A stretch of 64,000 bases of DNA from JAZBPO01 sp963691775. GTDB lineage: Bacteria > Pseudomonadota > Gammaproteobacteria > Pseudomonadales > Azotimanducaceae. A model generated the notes under the pieces. The model was not told the origin of the DNA, made no database searches, and saw only the letters and a list, made by a program, of their open reading frames with translations. Positions within the stretch are counted from its first letter, which is position 1. Each line of letters begins with the position of its first letter. Made by a program: the position numbers and the translations under genes. The stretch lies in assembly GCA_963691775.1 (NCBI GenBank), contig OY829369.1:186001-250000 (forward strand), given 5' to 3'. Shown here piece by piece: positions 7,916 to 16,609 of this stretch.

Positions 7916-9156
7916 CCCGCATCCTCCCCGTCGTCGACCAGCGGGATCTCGAACGCCGCGAACACCGCGCGGTCCGGAAAACCATCCGCAATGTCACCGC
8001 GCGCGCGCTGCCAGGCACGCAGCGCTGCTCTTGTTCCGGGGCCGAACAGACCGTCTGCGCCGCCGGCGTCAAACCCCGCGTCGCAGAGGGCGTTCTGAAG
8101 TGCGCGCACGTCAGCCCGAGCCAGGCGCAGGCCAGAATCCTCCGCGGGCCGGTCAAGCCTGCCTGCGCCAGAAATCCGATCCGCGAGGCGACCGACGGAG
8201 AGCGCGTAATACTCCGAGCGATTCCAGCGCATGATCACCTCGAAGTTGTCATAAACGATGAAGGCCGGGCCTTCGTGACCGTGCGGGACAAGGACGGCAG
8301 CCTCCAGGTCGAGGGCGGGCATCGCATTGCCCCTCGTATCGATAAGGCCCAGGGCGCGCCACTCAGTGAGCGGTCGGGCATTGGCCCGGCCGGCAAGGGC
8401 GTGGTCGAAGTCCGCAGGGAGGCGAACCTCCCGCCCCCAACGCCAACCCGGCGTCCAGCCCAGCCCCGCCAGGAAACCACCGGCCGAGGAGAAGGCGTCC
8501 TCGAGGCTGCCCCAGAGGTCGCGTCGGCCGTCGCCGTCGCCGTCCACCGCATGCTTCAGGAAGGTGGACGGCATGAACTGCATGTGGCCCATGGCACCGG
8601 CCCAGGAGCCCTCCATGGCAGCCAGCTCGATATCACCTGCGTCGAGAATGCGCAGCGCTGCGACGAGTTCGCCTGCAAAGAAGGTCGGACGGCGATCGTC
8701 GCAGGCGAGGGTGGCGAGCGCGTCGGGCACCGACACGCGGCCAAAATAGCTGCCGAAATTCGTCTCCAGGCCCCAGAACGCCACGATGTACTGTGGTGGC
8801 ACGCCCGTCTCCCGCTGCACATCCGCAAGCAGCGCAGCGTGCTCGCGCAGTAGCGCGCGGCCCTTTTCCACGCGTCCGGGCGTTACCCGGCGATCGTAAT
8901 AGGCGGCGAAGGTCTGAGTGAACTCGGGCTGCCGACGATCCAGCTCGATGACCCGCGGCAGGTACTCGATGCGCGGCAGGACGGCATCGAGCGTTTCCTG
9001 CCGGACACCCGCGGCGCGCGCCTGCGCCCCGATGTCCGCAATGCAGGCGGCAAAATGTTCGGCGGATGCCGCGGGCGTAGGAACGGCTTCCTCGGCCACC
9101 GCCGCGCTCGCGATGCACGCGAGAAGGGCGGCACCGAGCCGGATGCCTCGGCTCAC
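7912..9156 (-). CDS. Lytic murein transglycosylase, MltB type with PG-binding domain
   Basis: This 414-residue protein starts with a signal peptide (cleavage near AVA-EEA). The catalytic Glu is in the FWGLETNFGSYFG motif around residue 130, followed by AGAMGHMQFMPSTF and the DGDGDGRRDLWGS loop, all typical of the MltB/SltB family. It cleaves the MurNAc-GlcNAc bond of peptidoglycan with 1,6-anhydro formation in the periplasm. The C-terminal 60 residues contain a PG_binding_1 domain (DVRALQNALCDAGF...FGPGTRAALRAW). No lipobox is seen, so it is probably soluble periplasmic rather than lipid-anchored. The start is a GTG in a GTGA overlap with the amidohydrolase stop. Confidence 0.93.
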   Translation of the reverse strand: MSRGIRLGAALLACIASAAVAEEAVPTPAASAEHFAACIADIGAQARAAGVRQETLDAVLPRIEYLPRVIELDRRQPEFTQTFAAYYDRRVTPGRVEKGRALLREHAALLADVQRETGVPPQYIVAFWGLETNFGSYFGRVSVPDALATLACDDRRPTFFAGELVAALRILDAGDIELAAMEGSWAGAMGHMQFMPSTFLKHAVDGDGDGRRDLWGSLEDAFSSAGGFLAGLGWTPGWRWGREVRLPADFDHALAGRANARPLTEWRALGLIDTRGNAMPALDLEAAVLVPHGHEGPAFIVYDNFEVIMRWNRSEYYALSVGRLADRISGAGRLDRPAEDSGLRLARADVRALQNALCDAGFDAGGADGLFGPGTRAALRAWQRARGDIADGFPDRAVFAAFEIPLVDDGEDAG

Positions 9157-10496
9157 GGGGCGTCCAGCAGTTCAAGGGCGGCGACGAAGGTCGCTTCTAC
9201 GCCCATGGTCACGGAAGGTTTCGGCTCGACGCGAAAGAACGGCGAGTGGTGGGAGGGCAGGCGACCCTCCCCGCGCATATAGCCCTGCAGGACCGATTCC
9301 GGAGTGCCGCCGACGTTGAAGTAGACGCCGGGGACATCGTCGTCGGTTTGTACAAACTCGGAAAAGTCCTCCGCACCCATGCCCCAGCGCGGGCGGCTGT
9401 AAAAGCGATCGCGACCGAAGTAGTCCGTCCACACGGAGCGCACCCGGGCTGTTGCTTCGGCGTCATTCACGGTCGTCGGGGTCGACTCGAAGCCGCTGAT
9501 GACCTCCGGGAGCATGTCCTCCGGCAGACCATTGACGCGTCCCACGTTCCGAGCCACACGCTCGATCCCGGACAACAGACGTGCGCGGGCCGCTTCGGAG
9601 TCACTGCGCACGGTCAACTGCAGCCGGGCCTCATCCGAGATGATGTTGTGCTTGAAGCCTGAGTGGAACGACCCAACCGTCACCACGCCCGGTTCCAGAG
9701 GGCTCAGTTCTCGCGAAACCAGCCCCTGCAGCGCGATGACAATCTGCGCGCCGATGTAGATCGGGTCCTTACCGCGATGGGGACTCGCCCCGTGGGCTCC
9801 GATTCCGTGAACGATGATGTCCACTGAATCAGAACTCGACATGATCAACCCCTGCGAAACCGAGATCTGCCCCGCCGGCCCGTCCGAGGAAACGTGGAAA
9901 GCAATCGCGTGATCCGGCACGCCGAAGCGCTCGTAGAGGCCGTCTGCGAGCATGGCCTTGGCGCCGCTGATGCGCTCCTCTGCAGGCTGACCGACAAGCA
10001 GTACGCGGCCGCGCCAGGCGTCCCGATGGTCGAGGAGCATCTTTGCCGTGCCCACGAGGGAAGTGATATGCACATCGTGACCGCAGGCATGCATCACGGG
10101 CACTTCGTCCCCAACCAGATTCACCTGCCGCGCGGTGGACGCGTAGGGAAGCCCGGAGGCTTCCTCGACGGGCAGGCCGTCCATGTCTGCACGGATGAGC
10201 AGCGTCGGACCCGGTCCGTTCTCGATGACTCCGACGAGGCCGGTTCCGCCCATCCCTTCCGTCACCTCGACGCCCAGGCCCCGCAGCTCGGCTGCCAGAC
10301 GGGCTGCTGTTCGCATCTCCAGTCGGCTCAACTCCGGATTCCGGTGAAACCAGACGAAGAGCTCGGCCAGATGATCTTCGTAGTACGCCTGAATCTCCTC
10401 GCCGTAGGACGTGGCAGGAGCCGCGGCGAGGGGCGTTGCCATGGGTAAAACGAGCGTCAGCGCAATGCGCCGGACCATGACCTGCAACGTGCGCAT
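9153..10496 (-). CDS. M20D family amidohydrolase, exported
   Basis: I set the start at ATG 10496, preceded by AAGGAGG at 6 nt spacing; longer readings upstream are not supported. The 447-residue protein has a signal peptide (to about residue 26, AAA-P) and the M20D hallmarks: WFHRNPELS near residue 45, LLIRADMDGLPVEE, the metal-binding HACGHDVH, and GQPAEER. The dimerisation domain follows (GAHGASPHRGKDPI). The family hydrolyses N-acyl or hippurate-type amides with two metal ions. The GEDF-type motif appears as MGAEDFSEF. Export to the periplasm suggests hydrolysis of external or envelope-derived amides. It is the first gene of the overlapping minus-strand chain ending at 6035. Confidence 0.93.
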   Translation of the reverse strand: MRTLQVMVRRIALTLVLPMATPLAAAPATSYGEEIQAYYEDHLAELFVWFHRNPELSRLEMRTAARLAAELRGLGVEVTEGMGGTGLVGVIENGPGPTLLIRADMDGLPVEEASGLPYASTARQVNLVGDEVPVMHACGHDVHITSLVGTAKMLLDHRDAWRGRVLLVGQPAEERISGAKAMLADGLYERFGVPDHAIAFHVSSDGPAGQISVSQGLIMSSSDSVDIIVHGIGAHGASPHRGKDPIYIGAQIVIALQGLVSRELSPLEPGVVTVGSFHSGFKHNIISDEARLQLTVRSDSEAARARLLSGIERVARNVGRVNGLPEDMLPEVISGFESTPTTVNDAEATARVRSVWTDYFGRDRFYSRPRWGMGAEDFSEFVQTDDDVPGVYFNVGGTPESVLQGYMRGEGRLPSHHSPFFRVEPKPSVTMGVEATFVAALELLDAP

Positions 10497-10614
10497 GCGC
10501 GCCTCCTTGTGTTGAGCGCGAGAGGTTAGCAAAGCTGCGGGGGGACTGGCGTCTTCACGCGGCGTGTACGCCGCGGCAGCATACTCGGCGGGCCATCTGG
10601 ATCGGGGACGGAAG

Positions 10615-11508
10615 ATGAACGAGGTAGCAAAGAACGCCGAGGCAGAGCGGCAGGCCTGGATAGGCACCGCAGCGGCGATCGTCGTCGGCGCGGCCGTCAC
10701 CTTCGCGGGCAGCCAGGGCAGCATCGAGGCATTCGGGCTGCCGGCGTTCATGGTCGCGGCCCTCATCGCCTTCGGCATCCAGTGGATCGTATTCGTGCCA
10801 TCGTTCATCGCCAAGACGGAACACTATTTCGACCTCACCGGGTCATTGACCTACGCGAGCGTCGCTATCGGCGCAGCCGTCGTCGCCGGCGCCGACGCGC
10901 GCGGCTGGTTGATCGCGGGGCTCGTGGTGGTCTGGGCGGCGCGCCTTGGCAGCTTTCTGTTCGTGCGCGTGAAGCAGGACGGACGCGACGGGCGCTTCGA
11001 TGCGCTGAAAGTCTCCTTCCCACGCTTCCTGATGGTGTGGACGCTTCAGGGCCTCTGGGTGACCCTGACCTTCGCTGCAGGCGTCGCAGCCATAACGAGC
11101 GCGGCGCGTGCGCCGCTCGGCGCGCTTGCGTGGGCAGGCGTTGCGCTTTGGGCTTTCGGCTTCATCGTCGAGTCGATTGCCGATGCGCAGAAGCGCGCAC
11201 ACCGTAAACGCGAGGACAGGGCCACGGACTTCATCACCGAGGGGCTGTGGGCCTGGTCGCGGCATCCAAACTACTTCGGCGAGATCGTGCTCTGGCTCGG
11301 CGTTGCACTGATTGCCGCGGAAGTCCTGTCAGGATGGCAGTGGGCAACGATGATCTCTCCGATCTTTGTATACGTGCTGCTCACCCGCATCAGCGGCGTG
11401 CCGATGCTGGAAGCGCGCGGCAAGAAGCGCTGGGGCGCCGATCCGGACTATCAAGCCTATCAACACAACGTGCCCGTGCTCTGGCCACGGCCCCCCAAGG
11501 GGGCCTAG
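10615..11508 (+). CDS. DUF1295 membrane protein (steroid 5-alpha-reductase-like fold)
   Basis: Starting at ATG 10615, this 297-residue protein has about seven hydrophobic segments and the DUF1295 C-terminal signature: the EGLWAWSRHPNYFGEIVLW motif followed by GVPMLEARGKKRWG and a terminal YQAYQHNVPVLWP. The DUF1295 family is related to ICMT/steroid reductase-like membrane enzymes; the substrate is not known. It is divergent from the amidohydrolase and convergent with the P450. The last codons overlap a GC-rich inverted repeat (11489-11505, seven pairs with a CAA loop), which could act as a bidirectional transcription stop, although no T-tract follows. Confidence 0.9.
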   Translation: MNEVAKNAEAERQAWIGTAAAIVVGAAVTFAGSQGSIEAFGLPAFMVAALIAFGIQWIVFVPSFIAKTEHYFDLTGSLTYASVAIGAAVVAGADARGWLIAGLVVVWAARLGSFLFVRVKQDGRDGRFDALKVSFPRFLMVWTLQGLWVTLTFAAGVAAITSAARAPLGALAWAGVALWAFGFIVESIADAQKRAHRKREDRATDFITEGLWAWSRHPNYFGEIVLWLGVALIAAEVLSGWQWATMISPIFVYVLLTRISGVPMLEARGKKRWGADPDYQAYQHNVPVLWPRPPKGA

Positions 11509-11536
11509 CCACGGGCGCCCTGGCCTGTGCGACCGC

Positions 11537-12793
11537 TCAGGCCCTGTGCAGTACCACCTTCATCTCCGTGTAGCCCCGCACGAAGTAGTTGCGGGCCCGC
11601 ACTGGCGGTGCAACGACCTCGAGCCTGGAGAAGCGAGGCAGGATTTCCTCCCAAAGCACGCGCAGCTGCATCTCCGCCAGGCGATTGCCCATGCATCGGT
11701 GCAGGCCGTAGCCGAAAGAGACGTGCGAGCGCGCATTCTCTCGATCGGCGAGAAACCGGTCCCCATCCTTGAACACCGATTCGTCTCGGTTAGCGGACAG
11801 ATACCACATCGCAACCTTGTCACCGCGACGGATCATGCGCCCGCCGAGCTCCACATCTTCAAGGGCAGTCCTGCGCATATAGGTCAGGGGCGTCTGCCAG
11901 CGAATGGTTTCGGCGACCATGTTAGGGATCAGCGAGGGATCTGCGCGAAGCTTGCGCGCTTCCTCCGGATACAGGTTCATCGCGAAGACCCCCCCGGAGA
12001 TCGAGTTCCGGGTCGTGTCGTTGCCGCCGACGATGAGCAGCATCAGATTGCCCAGGAAGGTCATCGGGTCCATGTCGCGCGTGTCCTCGCCGTGCGCGAG
12101 CATCGACAGCAGGTCCATGCCGGGAGCCGACCACGCGCGGCGCTCCTCCCGCAGGCGTGTCATCGTTTCCAGGCACTCCTGCAGCGCAGCGACCTGCTCC
12201 TCGCGCGAATCCACGAGGCCTGAGCGGCGACCGCCGGTCGCAACGTCGGACCAGAAGGTGAGCTTGCGCCGGTCCTCGAACGGAAAGTCGAACAGCGTCG
12301 CGAGCATCTGCGTGGTGAGCTCGACGGAGACGCGATCGACCCAGTCGAAGGCCTCACCGACGGGCAGCGCTTCGAGGATGCGAACCACGCGCTCCCGAAT
12401 CGTGCTCTCCAGCGCGGCCAGATTACGCGGCCCGACCACAGGCGCTACGGTCTTGCGCTGCACACCGTGTTCAGGCTGGTCCATGGCAATGAACTGGCGC
12501 ACGGGGAGATCGTCCTCCATGTCTTCCAGCACAACGCTGCCGTCGGACGAAAACAGATCCGCGCGAGTGTCGACGAACTTCACGTCTTCGAATCGCGTGA
12601 TCGACCAGAAAGGGCCGCGGTGGGAATCCGCGTGCCAGTGCACCGGATCTTCTCGGCGCAGACGCTCGAAGTAGGGCAGCGCCAGATCTTGCTGGTGCAG
12701 ATCGAAATGGATCAGGTCGATCGCGTCGAGCGGGATGCGCGCTGCGTGGGCCCGCGCGGCCGCCAGTCGGTCAAGATCGATGAGCTGAGCCAT
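11537..12793 (-). CDS. Cytochrome P450
   Basis: From ATG 12793 (GAAGGAGG about 6-8 nt upstream) the protein has 418 residues. It shows the I-helix oxygen-activation motif GGNDTT (256-261), the K-helix ExxR as ETIR (295-298) and the haem-binding loop FGYGLHRCMGN with Cys367 as the axial ligand. The LIVGGNDTTRNS pattern is like P450s that oxidise terpenoids, sterols or alkyl chains in the CYP123-125 neighbourhood, but subfamily assignment needs a search. No ferredoxin or reductase gene lies beside it. The crotonase gene ends 26 nt upstream on the same strand, so the two are probably co-transcribed and act on a common lipid or terpenoid substrate. Confidence 0.95.
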   Translation of the reverse strand: MAQLIDLDRLAAARAHAARIPLDAIDLIHFDLHQQDLALPYFERLRREDPVHWHADSHRGPFWSITRFEDVKFVDTRADLFSSDGSVVLEDMEDDLPVRQFIAMDQPEHGVQRKTVAPVVGPRNLAALESTIRERVVRILEALPVGEAFDWVDRVSVELTTQMLATLFDFPFEDRRKLTFWSDVATGGRRSGLVDSREEQVAALQECLETMTRLREERRAWSAPGMDLLSMLAHGEDTRDMDPMTFLGNLMLLIVGGNDTTRNSISGGVFAMNLYPEEARKLRADPSLIPNMVAETIRWQTPLTYMRRTALEDVELGGRMIRRGDKVAMWYLSANRDESVFKDGDRFLADRENARSHVSFGYGLHRCMGNRLAEMQLRVLWEEILPRFSRLEVVAPPVRARNYFVRGYTEMKVVLHRA

Positions 12794-12819
12794 GGCGCTG
12801 CCTCCTTCGCGCAACCGCG

Positions 12820-13584
12820 TCAGCGGCCTTTCCACTCCGGTGCGCGCTTTTCCACGAACGCCCGCGGGCCTTCCGAGAAATCCTCTGTTTTCGCAACCAC
12901 GCCGAATGCGCGGCCACTTGCCTTCCACAGGCTCTCGTCGTCCTGTTCGAAGGCTCCGAGAGCGACCTTGCGCGATTCGCGCACCGCCACGGGTGCGTTT
13001 GCGCAGATCCGGTCAGCGAGCTTCATGGCCTCGGCAACGACCTCCTCGGCTGCGACAACCCCATTGATCATGCCCAGTTCGAGGGCGCGCGCGGCGGGCA
13101 CCGGGTCACCCGTCATGATCATCTCCAGCGCCATGGCTCGTCCCATTGCCCTTGGCAGGCGGAAGAGACCGCCGGCGGCCGCCACAAGGGAGCGCTTCAC
13201 TTCTGGGAGGCCAAAAACGGTCCCGGGCGATGCAACGATCAGATCGCAGGCGAGGGCGATCTCGCAGCCCCCAGCCACCGCCGTACCCGGAATGGCAGCA
13301 ATGAGCGGCTTCTCACGATCACGACGCACGATACCGGCGAAGCCGCCGCGCTCCGTCGAAAGCGCCGCGCCGTTCCCGGTCGCGATCTCCTTCAGGTCTG
13401 CCCCGGCACAGAACACTGGGCCGTTAGCCGTCACAACGCCGACCCAGAGCTCCGGGTCGTTCTCCAGGGCGTCGAGCGCCGCTTCCATGCCGCGTGCCAC
13501 ATCACCATTGACGGCGTTGCGCGCCTCCGGACGATTGAGCGTGATGAGCCCTACGCGCCCCTGACGCTCGAATTCGACGACCAT
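12820..13584 (-). CDS. Enoyl-CoA hydratase/isomerase family (crotonase) protein
   Basis: The 254-residue protein has the crotonase fold: LITLNRPEARNAVNGDVA near the N-terminus, the oxyanion-hole segment FCAGADLKEIA (about residues 58-68), AAIPGTAVAGGCEIALACDLIVA (second oxyanion glycine region) and the Glu-containing FGLPEVKRSL. A Glu equivalent to Glu164 of classical hydratases is present in PEVKR, while the first Glu is less clear. It probably acts on a CoA ester in beta-oxidation or degradation. AGGGGG lies about 8 nt before the ATG. It is followed after 26 nt by the P450 gene. Confidence 0.92.
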   Translation of the reverse strand: MVVEFERQGRVGLITLNRPEARNAVNGDVARGMEAALDALENDPELWVGVVTANGPVFCAGADLKEIATGNGAALSTERGGFAGIVRRDREKPLIAAIPGTAVAGGCEIALACDLIVASPGTVFGLPEVKRSLVAAAGGLFRLPRAMGRAMALEMIMTGDPVPAARALELGMINGVVAAEEVVAEAMKLADRICANAPVAVRESRKVALGAFEQDDESLWKASGRAFGVVAKTEDFSEGPRAFVEKRAPEWKGR

Positions 13585-13975
13585 CGCGTTTCCCCCTCAG
13601 CCTCGCCTTGTCCGAGCGTCGACGATCCGCGGGCGCAGAGCAAGCGAGGCAGGGCAGCGCCGATGGGCAGGGTGCCCCGGCGCGCCCAAGGCAGGCACGT
13701 GCACAGCTTCGGATGCAGACGGCCTTGCTGGGCACGTAGGTGCGTCCTTCGGCGCAGCAACGCGAGGCCCTCCTACCGCAGGCGCGGCCGGCATGGACAG
13801 CGCTTCCGTCCCTCCGGTCACTGCTGCGCCCGGCGTAACCCGCGCATACGGGCCGATGAGGATTCCGGCAGCCTGCTTCCGCCGCTGCTTTTGAGCAGCC
13901 TCTTCGATCGCACTGGTGCCACCGCAGTGCAGGCGCGATGATGTTGTGCGCTCGCGCACCACCCAGGAGGCGCCC
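13585..13975. other. Intergenic region between crotonase and globin-like genes
   Basis: I find no supported gene in these 391 nt. Open frames exist on both strands but have low-complexity Ala/Pro/Arg composition and no family features. A small perfect inverted repeat (GCTGCT-TTTG-AGCAGC, 13884-13899) lies 76 nt before the globin-like start. The region should hold the divergent promoters of the crotonase-P450 pair and the globin-like gene; no convincing -35/-10 pair is visible. Confidence 0.5.
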
Positions 13976-14392
13976 TTGGAATCGACCGCTCTGGATGCCG
14001 AACTCATCAACGCCGCATTCGCCTGCGCCGGCGCGCGCGGCGTAGACCCGGCGGAGACATTCTGGACAGGCTACTTCGATCGCCACGCCGGCGCGCGGAC
14101 GCGCATGCTTCACATGGACGAGCACATGCGCGGACGCATGCTCGCGAGCGTGTACGACTTGCTACTGATCAGCGACGCTGAGGAGGAGCAGCGCTTCCTC
14201 GGCTTCGAAATCGGCAATCACGACGCCTACGGCGCCGAAGCGAGCATGTACGACGCACTCTTCGAGAGCCTCGGCGAAGCGCTCGAAGATGCCTGCGGGG
14301 CAGCATGGGAACCGGCATGGACCGATGCCTGGCAACGGCGGACGCGGCATTTGCGCCAGCAGATCGCCGATATCGCGCGCAGAACGGCGTAA
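13976..14392 (+). CDS. Globin-like protein (TTG start)
   Basis: I choose the TTG at 13976 because CAGGAGG lies exactly 5 nt before it; no better start is in frame. The 138-residue, all-helical, acidic protein has FDRHAGARTRMLHMDEHMRGRML in its first half and FEIGNHDAYGAEASMYDALFESLGEALEDA in its second. The NHxxYG(A/V) pattern followed by a helix ending in WTDAWQRR resembles the proximal-His (F-helix) to H-helix region of single-domain bacterial globins. If right, it could bind haem at the His of NHDAYG. It is convergent with the ThDP enzyme gene. The family assignment is by motif only and is moderate. Confidence 0.6.
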   Translation: MESTALDAELINAAFACAGARGVDPAETFWTGYFDRHAGARTRMLHMDEHMRGRMLASVYDLLLISDAEEEQRFLGFEIGNHDAYGAEASMYDALFESLGEALEDACGAAWEPAWTDAWQRRTRHLRQQIADIARRTA

Positions 14393-14430
14393 TCCTCGAG
14401 GCCTGGCGCCAGGGGCCATGGCCGATCGCT

Positions 14431-15975
14431 TCAGATCACCGCTTCGATCAGGCGCGGGCCGCGCTGTTTCATGGCGCTATCGACCTGCGCGTCGAACTCA
14501 GCGACCGTCGTCGCACGACTCGCCTCCACGCCCATGCCTTCCGCCAGTCGCGTCCAGTCGATCTCGGGATTGGCGAGGTCCAGCATGCTCATGGCCTTCG
14601 GACCCGGGTTGTGCGCCCCGACGCGCATGAACTCCACCTGCAGGATGGCGTACTTGCGATTGGAGAAGATCACCGTGGTTACGTCGAGCTGCTCGCGCGC
14701 CATGGTCCAGAGCGCCTGGACCGTATACATGCCGGAGCCGTCAGCCTGCATGCAGAGCACCTTGCGATCGGGGCAGGCCACCGCCGCGCCCGCGGCGCTC
14801 GGCAGACCCTGACCGATCGCGCCGCCGGTAAGCGCCAACCAGTCGTGCGGCGGGCAGCCTGCCGTCGCGGGGGGTAGGCCGAAGCCGCCGGTGGCGGCCT
14901 CGTTGACGACGATGGCGCTGTCCGGCATGTGATGGCCGACGACGGCCCCGATGGTGTTCGGGTCGAGCACACCGCTCGACGGCACTTCGGGACGGCGCGC
15001 CGCAGCGAGCACCGGCGCTGCTTTCGCCCCGAGTGCTTCTGCAAGGGCCTGCAGAGCAGCTGGAATGTCACCCTCCGGGCCACACAGCGAATGCACGTCG
15101 CAGCCGCTCGGAACGAGTGAACTCGGCTTTCCGGGGTAGGCGAAGAAGGTAACGGGCGGTCGCGTACCGACGAGGATTAGATGGCGCGTTCCATCGAGCA
15201 CGGCTTCCGCCTGCTCACCGAAATAGGGCAGAGCCTCGATCGGAGCGATACCCGCACCGCGCTCGAGGCGCGGTACGAAGGTGTCCGAGAACATACGCGC
15301 GCCCGTCCCCGAACAGATACTGCTCGCGAGGCTGAGCGGTCCGGCATAGAGCGCTTTGCCGTTGAGCAGCAGCACGCAGGGCTGACCGGAGCGCAGCGCC
15401 TCCGCGGCGCCGGTGACCGCTCCGTCCTGGGGCGCAAGCGGTGCCGGAACGGGAAGCGGTGCAACCGGCCCAGGGGCCGAGTCCCAGGCGGTGTCCGCCG
15501 GCAGGATCAGGGAGGCAATGCCGCCCGGCGGTGTTAATGCGGCGCGCACGGCCTCCGCGCCATCGCGCGCCACCTCGGCCGCAAACCGGGAGGTACGCAC
15601 CCAATCGCTCATGGGTCGGGCGACGCCTTCCACATCAGAGGTAAGGGGGGCATCGAGATGGCGGTGATAGGTCGCATGATCGCCGATGACGTTCACCATC
15701 GGCGTACGTGCACGGCGTGCGTTGTGCAGATTCGCAATGCTGTTGCCGAGGCCCGGGCCAAGGTGTAGCAGGGTTGCGGCCGGCACACCCGTCATGCGTG
15801 CATAACCATCGGCGGCGCCGGTGACCACGCCCTCGAACAGGCCTAGAACGCAGCGCATGTCCGGATTGTCATCCAGCGCAGCGACGAAGTGCATCTCGGA
15901 GGTTCCGGGGTTGGCGAAACAGGTGTTCACCCCCGCATCCACAAAGGTCTTCACGAGCGATTCGGCGCCGTTCAT
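14431..15975 (-). CDS. ThDP-dependent enzyme, acetolactate synthase large subunit-like
   Basis: From ATG 15975 (GGGGGAGAG just upstream) the protein has 514 residues with the three-domain thiamine diphosphate enzyme layout. The N-terminal Pyr domain carries the catalytic Glu in LGLFEGVVTGAADGYAR (Glu48). The PP domain has QADGSGMYTVQALWTMAREQLDVT followed by FSNRKYAIL, a variant of the GDG-x(25-30)-NN metal and diphosphate motif. Proteins of this length are usually annotated acetolactate synthase-like, but relatives include benzoylformate decarboxylase-type enzymes, and no regulatory IlvN subunit lies nearby, so a 2-keto acid decarboxylase or carboligase role is equally likely. Confidence 0.88.
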   Translation of the reverse strand: MNGAESLVKTFVDAGVNTCFANPGTSEMHFVAALDDNPDMRCVLGLFEGVVTGAADGYARMTGVPAATLLHLGPGLGNSIANLHNARRARTPMVNVIGDHATYHRHLDAPLTSDVEGVARPMSDWVRTSRFAAEVARDGAEAVRAALTPPGGIASLILPADTAWDSAPGPVAPLPVPAPLAPQDGAVTGAAEALRSGQPCVLLLNGKALYAGPLSLASSICSGTGARMFSDTFVPRLERGAGIAPIEALPYFGEQAEAVLDGTRHLILVGTRPPVTFFAYPGKPSSLVPSGCDVHSLCGPEGDIPAALQALAEALGAKAAPVLAAARRPEVPSSGVLDPNTIGAVVGHHMPDSAIVVNEAATGGFGLPPATAGCPPHDWLALTGGAIGQGLPSAAGAAVACPDRKVLCMQADGSGMYTVQALWTMAREQLDVTTVIFSNRKYAILQVEFMRVGAHNPGPKAMSMLDLANPEIDWTRLAEGMGVEASRATTVAEFDAQVDSAMKQRGPRLIEAVI

Positions 15976-16094
15976 CTCTCTCCCCCAGGGCGGTCTTCGT
16001 CGGGGCGCGAGCATACACCGCGACCAGCGCTTGCATCGCTCGCAGCCGCGCCTCACCCTCTCGCGCCGAGAGTCACAGTGGGGGGACCCGCTCG

Positions 16095-16547
16095 ATGCGT
16101 GAGTACCAGACCACAGGTGCGGCAGCGCCGCTTGCGCTCGTGGAATCACCGACGGCGGTGCCCATCGGCACCGAGGTGCTGCTCGCGTCCAAACGTGTAC
16201 AGGCCATGACCGAAGGTGGCGCCGTCGCTGCACCGGATTTTGACGGCTCCGAGTCGAGCGCGAGCCTCGGGCTGTCAGTGTTGCGCAAGGGCGGGCGACC
16301 TGTGGTGATGGGCCTTTATGGTGGCCAGCTGACCATGCCGCTGCCGTTTCTTCCTACGCAGGCACGCGTTCTTGAAGGAAATCACGTCGGCAGTCTGCGA
16401 GACATGGGGGCGCTCATGGGCCTCGTGCGCGCGGGCCGCATCCCCCCCATCGAGATCAGCGAACGTCCGGCATGCGACGCCGGCGACGTCCTCGCCGATC
16501 TGAAGGCAGGGCGCATCATCGGGCGCGCCGTGCTCCGTCACGCCTGA
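16095..16547 (+). pseudogene. Zn-dependent alcohol dehydrogenase remnant with in-frame internal deletion
   Basis: The open frame encodes 150 residues. Residues 1-30 (MREYQTTGAAAPLALVESP...GTEVLL) match the N-terminus of medium-chain alcohol dehydrogenases, and residues about 33-150 match only the C-terminal part: DFDGSESSASLGLSVLRKGG, GGQLTMPLPFLPTQARVLEGNHVGS and the final LKAGRIIGRAVLRHA. About 180-190 residues in between are missing, including the catalytic zinc ligands, the structural zinc cysteines and the GxGGxG nucleotide-binding loop. The frame is intact across the junction, so it may still be translated, but it cannot be a functional dehydrogenase. It lies between the ThDP enzyme gene and gor. 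Confidence 0.75.
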
Positions 16548-16609
16548 GCTCCGGCTGCCCGCCCGAGACGTCATCCGACCTGTCGATCATGCACTCTGGA
16601 GAATCACAG

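Noticed and set aside
11489..11505. GC-rich inverted repeat at the end of the DUF1295 gene as an intrinsic terminator
   Set aside because: It lies in the coding region up to the stop and has no T-run; it is mentioned only as a possible transcription stop in the gene entry.
13597..14010. Minus-strand 137-codon frame in the gap and into the globin-like gene
   Set aside because: Low-complexity product, no ribosome site and overlap with the better supported plus-strand gene.
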